From JAHEME01 sp034435035 (GTDB taxonomy: Bacteria > Chloroflexota > Anaerolineae > Aggregatilineales > UBA3940): a stretch of DNA of 64,000 nucleotides. The translations under genes and the position numbers were made by a program. The notes below the pieces were generated by a model that ran no database searches, had not been told where the DNA came from, and saw only the letters and a list, made by a program, of their open reading frames with translations. Location of the stretch: the NCBI GenBank assembly GCA_034435035.1, contig DAOTXW010000089.1:34790-98789 (forward strand). The letters run 5' to 3'. Positions 1 through 7,037 of the stretch are shown piece by piece. Position 1 is the stretch's first letter, and the number at the start of each line of letters is the position of its first letter.

Positions 1-8
1 AGAACGGG

Positions 9-3000
9 ATGCCGCTGCCCCCCCGGGCCCCAAGTGAAGGCCCGCTTCATGCGGCGCCTACACGTCCGCATGGCTATGATCGGCCAGAATTCGAGGAAAC
101 CCGTCCTTCACAACCACAGCAGGCAGCTGCTCTGGATACCACGGCGCCAGCCAGACGCGCCCGCCTGCCCGTACACACTCAGCCGACTGCACGAGACTAC
201 GCTTCACCGGCCCGCCCGCGGCCGCGATCAACGCGCCGCCGCAAGACGCAGCCGGGTCAGGCCCAGCTGAGCTGGGGCTGCCTGCTGCGCTCCGTGGTGC
301 TGGCTGTCATCGGCAGCATCGTCACTCTGATGCTCAGCGGCGGCGGGGCGGCGATGTATTATGCGCAGGTGACCGCCCCCTCATTTCGCGGAATCAACGA
401 TATCAGTGATCTGCAGGCGCGAGCTCTACAATTCCAGACTACCCGCATCCGCGATCGGGATGGCAATGTGCTGTATGAGATCAATGATCCGGAAGGGGGC
501 TTCCGCGACTATGTGACGCTTGATGAGGTGTCCCCCTATCTGATCCATGCAACCATCGCAACCGAGGAGCGCGACTTCTTCACCAATCCCGGGTTCAGCA
601 TCCCGGCTATCGCCCGGGCTGTGATCCAGAACTATCGGGAAGGGCGTGTGGTCTCCGGAGCCAGCACCATAACCCAGCAGCTCACACGCGCCCTGCTGCT
701 TCCGGAAGATGAGCGCTACGAGCGCACATACTCGCGCAAGATCAAGGAAATCTTCCTTGCTGCCGAACTGGGCCGCCGCTTCAGTAAGCGGGACATCCTT
801 GAGCTGTACCTCAATCAGGCTTTTTACGGAAACTTTGCCTACGGGATCGAAGCCGCAGCGCAAACCTATTTCAATAAGAGCGCCCGCGACCTGACCCTTG
901 CTGAGGCCTCATACTTGGCCGGACTCCCTCAGGCACCGGCTGTCTGGGATCCCGTGAATAACAAGGAAGCTACATTAACACGGCAGCAGCAGGTGTTGGC
1001 CCTAATGCTTGAAGCGGGCTGCCATGACACCGGCGATACCGGGCTTGCCCTGCCGTGCGTGACGGAAGCAGACATTGCAGCGGCTCAGCCCGAACTGGCG
1101 GCCATTGCCGCACGGGAGTTTCAGGCTCCCGATATCCAGGCACGGTACCCGCACTGGGTAGTTTATGTCCAGCAGCAACTGGAGGCGGACCCGGCTATTG
1201 GCCCTGCTATTTACATCTCTGGCTTCGATGTCTACACAACTCTCGATTCGCGCCTGCAGGACCTGGCTCAGCAGCAGGTCGAGCTTACCCTCTCAGGCCT
1301 AACGGATCGCAATGTCACCAATGCCTCGGTTGTCATCATAGACCCGGATAGCGGCGCTATCCTGGCAATGGTCGGCAGCCGCAATTTCAATGACGATTCA
1401 ATCGACGGACAAGTCAATATCGCCCTCACCCCCCAGCAGCCCGGCTCTTCAATCAAACCCTTCACCTACCTGACCACGTTCCGCAATGGCTGGACACCAG
1501 CCACGGTGATCTGGGATGTGCCCATCGCCTATGAGATACCAGGCTTCGGCGTTTATGCCCCGGTGAATTATGATGAGCGCTTCCGGGGACCTGTATCCGT
1601 TCGCACTGCCCTGGCGAACTCCCTGAATGTACCGGCTGTGCTAGCTCTGGACTCCGTGGGAGTATCCCAGCTACTGCAGACGCTGAACGATGTGGGGATC
1701 ACATCGCTGGGCGGGCCTGACAACCCAAACAGCTACGGTCTGTCGCTCACGCTTGGAGCCGGCGAAGTCTATCTGCTGGAATGGACCAATGCCTTTGCCA
1801 CAATTGCTAACGGAGGCCAGTGGCGGCCCACCTATGCAATTGAGCGAATCGAGCGGAATGGACAGGTAATCGAGGGTTATCCATACCAGGTGCCAGAACC
1901 GCGTCAGGTCATTGACCCTGCGCAGGCATTCCTTATCCGCGATATCCTCTCCGATAAGGAGGCTCGCGTGCCGGCTTTTGGTCGGGACAGTGTCCTCAGC
2001 CCTCCCTACCCGGCAGGTGCCAAGACCGGCACGACCAATGACTTCCGCGACAACTGGACGATGGGTTTCACCACAGAACTGGCTGTGGGTGTATGGGTGG
2101 GCAACACTGACAACTCACCGATGGTAAGTGTCTCCGGTGTGACCGGCGCCGGCCCGATCTGGCGTGGAATCATGGATGGTTCCCAGCAATGGTACCCGGC
2201 GCAGGTTTTCGTTCAGCCGCAGGGGCTGATCTTTCAACAGACCGTTTGTCGTGATGACGGCGCGCTGCCTTCCGCTTACTGCCAGGAGCATTCAGAGGTC
2301 TACACCGAGTTCTTTTCTGCTGACGCGCCCCCGCCGGATGCCTTGAGCGGGTTGTACCGGACCCTGCGAGTTGACGATTTCAACGGGCTGATTGCCAATG
2401 ACTTCTGCCCGGATAATGCCACAGATCAGTTATTCTTGTTCCTGCCGGATGTCAGCTCAACCATTGACTCGGCGGCGTTTGCCCGGGAATGGCTGCTCAC
2501 AACCGAGGAGGGCCGCGCCTGGGCGAGCCAGCGTGGGCTATCAGCTGAGCAGATCCAGGCTGTCCCGCCAACTGAGGCCTGCGGCCCGGACACGCCGTCC
2601 CCCAAACTGACGATCGATCAGCCCCAGCCGGATTCCCGACAAAGCGGGATGCTGGTAATCCGCGGGACAGTGGATGCTCCTAACTTCGCGTACTACTACG
2701 TAGATTTTGGCCTGGGGCCCGATCCTCAGGGGTGGGGAGTGGTGCAGGCTGCAACCAACCAGCCTGTTCAGGATGGTGTGCTTGCCCAGCTTGATCTGAC
2801 TCCCTTTGAGAATGGCCCTATGACAATCAGAGTCGTGCTGGTTGATGCAGCCGGGAATATGGCAGAGCGCAGGGTAACCTTCCAGATAGAGAACCCTACA
2901 CCCACGCCCAGCCCAACCGTCGAGGAAGAACCGACCGCCCAGCCGACCCCAACGCCGCCAACAAGCACTCTCGCCCCATCGGCTACGGCGCCGGCAGCCA

Positions 3001-3032
3001 CGCCGAGCCCGGGCATCACTGCCACACCGTAA
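9..3032 (+). CDS. Class A penicillin-binding protein (PBP1A-like, transglycosylase/transpeptidase)
   Basis: Bifunctional peptidoglycan synthase that polymerises glycan strands and cross-links stem peptides on the outer face of the membrane. Seen: a basic, Pro-rich cytoplasmic N-terminus of about 85 residues; one membrane anchor near 91-117; a GT51 domain with catalytic Glu186 in an EERDFF motif and a GASTITQQLTR motif near 217; a transpeptidase domain with S480-x-x-K483, S538-L-N540 and K672-T-G. After the catalytic part comes a Chloroflexota-style tail with an Ig-like module (about 865-960) and a Thr/Pro-rich C-terminus of about 45 residues. The frame stays open to the left edge, so the true start may lie outside the window. 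No Shine-Dalgarno is visible for the ATG used here. Family assignment is firm; the tail's function is unknown. Confidence 0.95.
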   Translation: MPLPPRAPSEGPLHAAPTRPHGYDRPEFEETRPSQPQQAAALDTTAPARRARLPVHTQPTARDYASPARPRPRSTRRRKTQPGQAQLSWGCLLRSVVLAVIGSIVTLMLSGGGAAMYYAQVTAPSFRGINDISDLQARALQFQTTRIRDRDGNVLYEINDPEGGFRDYVTLDEVSPYLIHATIATEERDFFTNPGFSIPAIARAVIQNYREGRVVSGASTITQQLTRALLLPEDERYERTYSRKIKEIFLAAELGRRFSKRDILELYLNQAFYGNFAYGIEAAAQTYFNKSARDLTLAEASYLAGLPQAPAVWDPVNNKEATLTRQQQVLALMLEAGCHDTGDTGLALPCVTEADIAAAQPELAAIAAREFQAPDIQARYPHWVVYVQQQLEADPAIGPAIYISGFDVYTTLDSRLQDLAQQQVELTLSGLTDRNVTNASVVIIDPDSGAILAMVGSRNFNDDSIDGQVNIALTPQQPGSSIKPFTYLTTFRNGWTPATVIWDVPIAYEIPGFGVYAPVNYDERFRGPVSVRTALANSLNVPAVLALDSVGVSQLLQTLNDVGITSLGGPDNPNSYGLSLTLGAGEVYLLEWTNAFATIANGGQWRPTYAIERIERNGQVIEGYPYQVPEPRQVIDPAQAFLIRDILSDKEARVPAFGRDSVLSPPYPAGAKTGTTNDFRDNWTMGFTTELAVGVWVGNTDNSPMVSVSGVTGAGPIWRGIMDGSQQWYPAQVFVQPQGLIFQQTVCRDDGALPSAYCQEHSEVYTEFFSADAPPPDALSGLYRTLRVDDFNGLIANDFCPDNATDQLFLFLPDVSSTIDSAAFAREWLLTTEEGRAWASQRGLSAEQIQAVPPTEACGPDTPSPKLTIDQPQPDSRQSGMLVIRGTVDAPNFAYYYVDFGLGPDPQGWGVVQAATNQPVQDGVLAQLDLTPFENGPMTIRVVLVDAAGNMAERRVTFQIENPTPTPSPTVEEEPTAQPTPTPPTSTLAPSATAPAATPSPGITATP

Positions 3033-3038
3033 CACCGT

Positions 3039-3072
3039 GAGCAGGCCAGACCGCCATCGGTCCGGCCTGCTC
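3039..3072. terminator. Inverted repeat between two convergent genes
   Basis: GAGCAGGCC at 3039-3047 pairs perfectly with GGCCTGCTC at 3064-3072, and an inner GACC/GGTC pair extends the stem. It lies exactly between the stop codons of the PBP gene and the convergent SCO1-like gene. The following base run is only weakly T-rich on either strand, so its efficiency as an intrinsic terminator is uncertain. Confidence 0.6.
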
Positions 3073-3074
3073 CT

Positions 3075-3665
3075 TCATTGGCTGCTCTGGCGCAGGAGAT
3101 GGCGTAGATCGGCCGTTATGTCCTCGGCGGGGGTACCGTAGCTCCACACAAGATGTATCTGCCGATCGATCACCACAAACGTAGTTGACGTATGCGACAC
3201 CAGATACCCTGCTGCGGTGGCAGTCTCTTCTCTCTGGCTGAACACACCGAAGGCAGCCTGGATTTCATCAAAGCGGGCACGGTCGGGCTGGCGCAAGCCA
3301 ATAAAGGAGGGATCCATGTTGCCCAGATAGGCGTCCAGCTGGGCAGCGGTGTCCCTTTCAGGATCGACCGTCACCAGGGCAACCTGAACCGACGCAGCTT
3401 CATCACCCAGGGACCGGATCGCCCTGCGAAGCTCGTAGAGCGTGGTAGGGCAAATATCCGGGCAGTAAGTGTAGCCAAAATAGACCACCAGCAGCTGATC
3501 GGCAAAGTCGCTCAGCCGCACCGGCGGGCCATCATCGGATTCGAACTCAAAGTCACTGAGTGGGGTAGGCGGGTCGATCAGAATGCCCTGGTACTGATAG
3601 GGTTGACAGGCCACCAACAGGACTGCTGCCAGGGCTGCAGAAGCAGGTAGGATGTTTCGTGACAT
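3075..3665 (-). CDS. SCO1/SenC family lipoprotein (copper chaperone/thioredoxin-like)
   Basis: A thioredoxin-fold protein of the SCO family, which delivers copper to the CuA site of cytochrome c oxidase or acts as a thiol reductase outside the membrane. Seen: a lipoprotein signal with lipobox LVAC and lipidated Cys20; the metal-binding C68-x3-C72 (YCPDIC) motif; and the conserved distal histidine H158 in an SHTSTTF context. All three copper ligands of the family are therefore present. Length of 196 residues is normal. The gene stands alone and converges on the PBP gene. A TATAAT-like element on its strand at 3710-3715 could be its -10 box. No oxidase genes are in view, so the partner is not known. 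Confidence 0.9.
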   Translation of the reverse strand: MSRNILPASAALAAVLLVACQPYQYQGILIDPPTPLSDFEFESDDGPPVRLSDFADQLLVVYFGYTYCPDICPTTLYELRRAIRSLGDEAASVQVALVTVDPERDTAAQLDAYLGNMDPSFIGLRQPDRARFDEIQAAFGVFSQREETATAAGYLVSHTSTTFVVIDRQIHLVWSYGTPAEDITADLRHLLRQSSQ

Positions 3666-3797
3666 CAGAATCGTGCCCTTCGTCTAGCAGGCAGAACGCA
3701 GCGCCGCACATTATACCCCGCTGTGCTGAGGCAGCCCCGGACGTTATACTTGGGCGGCAGGATCCCGGGCGGCAACCCGACAGCACAGGAGCAGACC

Positions 3798-4781
3798 ATG
3801 CCAGATTGGGAGCGTGAATATGCCACAGCGCGGCAGGCAGCACGGATGGCTGCCCGGCTGTGCATGGCTGTTCGTGGGGAGATGTTGAATTCGGCGGAGA
3901 AAATGGAGAAAGCGGGGAAGGAACCCGTCACGATCGCCGACTATGGCTCTCAGGCTTTGATCCTGCGTGCCATCGCGGATGCCTTCCCGAACGATGGTGT
4001 GGTAGCGGAAGAACGCGGCGAAGAGTTCACCCGGCTGGCCACCAACAGCCAGCGAGAGGCTGTTTTGAGGTACGTCAGCGACATCGCGGGGGAGCCAGCT
4101 CAAGTAGAAGATATCCGCCGCTGGTTAGATCATGGTCGTGGGCTGAACACCCAGCGTATCTGGGTTGTTGATCCCATCGATGGTACCAAAGGATTCCTGC
4201 GGGGCGATCAGTTTGCGATCGCGATCGGGCTGCTGATTGATGGCGAGCCGGTTGTCGGAGCGCTGGCCTGCCCTCTGATGGCCGCCGACCCGGCAAATTC
4301 CAGCGATCGGCCAGGCGCGATCGCTACCGCGGTCGCCGGGCAGGGCGCGCGGCTTGAAGCGCTATCAGGTGGCTATGAGCATGTCCTACGCGTTTCTCCC
4401 AACCCGGACCCGGCCCGGGCCCGGGTGGTGGAGAGTTTTGAATCGGGGCACACGGATCATGCCTTCTCGGCTGCCGTGCTCAGCAGAGCGGGCGTGCAGG
4501 GCGAAGTTGTACGGATGGACAGCCAGGCCAAATATGTTGCTGTAGCTGACGGCCGCGCTGAGTTCTACATCCGGCATTCGCAGGGTGCTTACCGCGAGAA
4601 GATCTGGGACCACGCTGCGGGAGTGCTGATTGTGCAGGAAGCTGGCGGGCGGGTAACTGACATCAATGGAAGGGCACTGGACTTCTCAGCAGGGGCGACC
4701 CTGGCGCACAACCAGGGCATCCTGGCCAGCAACGGCCCGCTGCATGAGCCACTGCTGGCAGCTATCCGGGCTGAGGGCTAG
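3798..4781 (+). CDS. 3'(2'),5'-bisphosphate nucleotidase-like inositol monophosphatase family enzyme
   Basis: Member of the lithium-sensitive, Mg-dependent phosphatase superfamily, closest in style to HAL2/CysQ enzymes that hydrolyse PAP to AMP. Seen in the 327-residue protein: Asp48 in a KEPVTIADYGSQ motif, the metal-binding EE pair at 71-72, the signature DPIDGTKGF starting at Asp125, and a C-terminal WDHAAG motif. The ATG at 3798 is chosen because AGGAG lies 6 bases upstream; the frame is open to 3723 but without support. A TATACT box at 3745-3750 may be its -10. PAP is the by-product of PAPS-dependent sulfotransferases, and one is encoded at 52273-53382, so a link is plausible (inference). 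An inositol-phosphate phosphatase role is the main alternative, given the Ino1 gene nearby. Confidence 0.85.
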   Translation: MPDWEREYATARQAARMAARLCMAVRGEMLNSAEKMEKAGKEPVTIADYGSQALILRAIADAFPNDGVVAEERGEEFTRLATNSQREAVLRYVSDIAGEPAQVEDIRRWLDHGRGLNTQRIWVVDPIDGTKGFLRGDQFAIAIGLLIDGEPVVGALACPLMAADPANSSDRPGAIATAVAGQGARLEALSGGYEHVLRVSPNPDPARARVVESFESGHTDHAFSAAVLSRAGVQGEVVRMDSQAKYVAVADGRAEFYIRHSQGAYREKIWDHAAGVLIVQEAGGRVTDINGRALDFSAGATLAHNQGILASNGPLHEPLLAAIRAEG

Positions 4782-4783
4782 TC

Positions 4784-6115
4784 TCAGCCGCCTGCCGGGT
4801 GGGCATGCTCGCGGAACACCGGGCGGCTGCGCCACCACAGCCAGGCGGTCTGCAGAGCCGTACACAGGCTGAAGGCCCCCAGGCCTACAAACAGGCCGGG
4901 GGCCTGCCCATAGAGAACCCCGGCTGCCAGCGCCAGCGTGATAATCACCAGGAAAAGCACGACCGCCTCCGTGATCGCACGGGTGTGGCGGCTGTGCAGG
5001 ATGGCTCCCTGATACCAGCTCTGAAGCACCGCCAGCGCGGGCATGGGCAAGGCGAACCAGAGTCCTGTCCGGGCCAGATCGGCCAGCGCCGACGGCAGGG
5101 CCGAGATACTCTCGAACCAGAAACCCGCCAACGGTGTCACGACCAGCAGCAACAGAAACGCCGTCAGGCCAGCAGCCAGCCAGCCGGCAAACCGCCGCAG
5201 GGTATAATGAGCGCCCGGCTCATCGAGCAGTGCCACAACCACCTCGTTGTAGGCTACGCCCAGGCTGCGCAGCAGAAAGCTCAGTCCGGAGATGACCGGC
5301 CAGACCGCCAGTGACTCCAGGGCGGCAGGCATGCGGCTGAGCGCTGCACTGCCAATTGGCTGCGCCAGCAGCGTCAGCAGCGACGTCATGACCAGCGGCA
5401 CATAAAAGCTGATAAAGGCCGGAAACGCGAGCGCTGGCCGGGCAGCCGGGGCTGGTCCAAGCTCATCGCGCAGCACAGGGCGCACCCGCAGCCCCGCATA
5501 GATCGCCTCGCTAATGACGCCCGCCGAAACAGCCGCTGTCGCCACTACGATGCCCGGGCCTCTGAGCAAATATCCGACCGCAAGGACGGTGATATCGGCG
5601 ATCAGGCGCACGATGGTGCCCGCGCCCACCGCGCGCGAATGATCAAACCGGATGAGCACACCCTGATTAAACCGGCGGAAGGCGATAGACCATGTCCAGG
5701 GCGTCATGATCATCAGCCCGATACGCGCTGGCTCAATAATCTCGTCCGGAGCGCCGATTATCCCGCGGGCCACTACGTCGTAGAGCGGGGTGAATGCAAG
5801 CAGAATATGCAGCGCAGTGAGCGCAGCACCTGTACGCATCATGAAGCGGCGCACCAGGACATAGGATGACCAATCCCGGCAGAGAGCTGTCGAGGCGGCT
5901 AACAGCATGATGATCGGCGATTCGATGATCAGCGAGAGAGGAAACACCACCCCGCCATAGGCTGCGAGGTTGATCTCCGGCTGTTCCAGCCGTGCTACCA
6001 CTGCACTCAGCGCGGGGAGCTCAATGGACATCAGCAGCCAGCTGGCAGCCAGAGGCCACCAGCGGCGAATAACCGTGCCAACGGGAAGTATTTCGGGCTG
6101 CGAAGAGGGAGGCAT
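4784..6115 (-). CDS. MATE/ANKH-like multi-pass membrane protein
   Basis: Polytopic membrane protein of 443 residues with about 12 hydrophobic segments, resembling MATE-type or progressive-ankylosis (ANKH)-like transporters. Family members move small organic ions, lipids or drugs; the substrate here cannot be read from sequence. The N-terminal part has the pattern AAYGGVVFPLSLIIESPIIM, which resembles the first helices of this superfamily, and a MTPWTWSIAFRRFNQG segment after helix 4. ATG at 6115 is used; the frame is open further to a GTG at 6193 whose extra 26 residues do not look like protein core. It starts about 144 bases downstream of lexA and could be cotranscribed with it. Assignment to family is moderate. 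Confidence 0.7.
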   Translation of the reverse strand: MPPSSQPEILPVGTVIRRWWPLAASWLLMSIELPALSAVVARLEQPEINLAAYGGVVFPLSLIIESPIIMLLAASTALCRDWSSYVLVRRFMMRTGAALTALHILLAFTPLYDVVARGIIGAPDEIIEPARIGLMIMTPWTWSIAFRRFNQGVLIRFDHSRAVGAGTIVRLIADITVLAVGYLLRGPGIVVATAAVSAGVISEAIYAGLRVRPVLRDELGPAPAARPALAFPAFISFYVPLVMTSLLTLLAQPIGSAALSRMPAALESLAVWPVISGLSFLLRSLGVAYNEVVVALLDEPGAHYTLRRFAGWLAAGLTAFLLLLVVTPLAGFWFESISALPSALADLARTGLWFALPMPALAVLQSWYQGAILHSRHTRAITEAVVLFLVIITLALAAGVLYGQAPGLFVGLGAFSLCTALQTAWLWWRSRPVFREHAHPAGG

Positions 6116-6259
6116 GGGGCTGCGATGTGAAGACAGGTATGTCACGCCAGCAAGTGTACCGCAGGGGAGCCGCGGCTGCACGGCAAGCAACACAAACCGC
6201 GCAGGCGCTCAGACTCCCGCGCAGTTTTTCGCTGGCAGAAGATGCGGGTAAGCGAGCCG

Positions 6260-6913
6260 TCAGGAGGGCCGGCGAATTACTGCTACCACCCGACCCTGCA
6301 CCTGCACCGTGGACGGTTCATCGATATAGATCGGCTTCATTGTGGGGTTGGCAGGCTGCAAGCGAACGCGGTTGCCCTCCCGGAAAAAGCGCTTGAGGGT
6401 AGTCTCCTCACGATCAGCCAGCCAGACGGCTACCAGGTCGCCGTTCTTGACCTGCTCATGAGGGCGCATGATGACGATGTCGCCATCGTTGATCATCGCG
6501 TCCACCATTGAATCCCCCTTGACCTGCAGGGCATACAGATCATCGTAGGCGTCTACGATGTCACGGGTCAGTTCGATAGCTTCGTCCGCGCCGAAGAAGG
6601 AAAAATCGCTCCCCGGCACCGGGCATGGCTCGCTGGCGACGATGCGACCAACCAGCGGCACCCGAATGAGATTGGTCAGCGTTTCGCGAACCGATTCACT
6701 GGCAAGCCGCAGCCCACGTGACACTTCACGGTCACGAACCAGCAACCCCTCGCGCTCCAATTTGCTGAGGTTGTAGTTGACGACGGACGTGGACGAGATT
6801 CCACACGCCTTGCCAATCTCGCGGATGGTAGGCGGGTACCCGTTTTCGTCGATGAACCGGGTAATAAAATCCACGATGGCCTGCTGGCGGGCTGAGAGTA
6901 CGGGTTCTTTCAT
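6260..6913 (-). CDS. lexA: LexA repressor
   Basis: SOS-response transcriptional repressor and self-cleaving serine protease. Seen: an N-terminal winged-helix DNA-binding domain (about 1-65), then the S24-type latent protease with nucleophile Ser135 (GDSM) and general-base Lys174 (TLKRF). The region that normally carries the Ala-Gly scissile bond reads GRIVASEP, so the predicted cleavage site is Ala93-Ser94. The ATG at 6913 has GAGGAG 9 bases upstream. Its promoter carries a Bacillus-type LexA box in the spacer (see 7003-7031), so autoregulation is very likely. Length 217 is normal for the family. Confidence 0.96.
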   Translation of the reverse strand: MKEPVLSARQQAIVDFITRFIDENGYPPTIREIGKACGISSTSVVNYNLSKLEREGLLVRDREVSRGLRLASESVRETLTNLIRVPLVGRIVASEPCPVPGSDFSFFGADEAIELTRDIVDAYDDLYALQVKGDSMVDAMINDGDIVIMRPHEQVKNGDLVAVWLADREETTLKRFFREGNRVRLQPANPTMKPIYIDEPSTVQVQGRVVAVIRRPS

Positions 6914-7002
6914 TGGATGAGTCTCCTCAAATCGCCACAGCGAGACTGGCTCCGCAACAACGATCGCTGCTGCCTAGCACAAGAGTTCGAACCTCATCCG
7001 CA

Positions 7003-7031
7003 TTATAGCGCGAACACGCGTTCTAAGTCAA
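7003..7031 (-). promoter_or_regulatory. lexA promoter with LexA operator in the spacer
   Basis: On the minus strand there is a near-consensus sigma-70 promoter: -35 TTGACT at 7031-7026, a 17-base spacer, and -10 TATAAT at 7008-7003. Inside the spacer, 7011-7023 reads (plus strand) CGAACACGCGTTC, matching the Bacillus/Gram-positive SOS box CGAAC-RNRY-GTTC at every defined position. Bound LexA would cover the spacer and block its own promoter. Transcription would start near 6996, leaving a leader of about 83 bases. The promoter lies directly beyond the polA stop codon. Confidence 0.88.
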
Positions 7032-7037
7032 GGCTGC

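Noticed and set aside
6985..6992. GTTCGAAC palindrome downstream of the lexA -10 box, first taken as a second LexA site
   Set aside because: It lacks the four-base spacer of the CGAAC-N4-GTTC box, so it is only a short palindrome.
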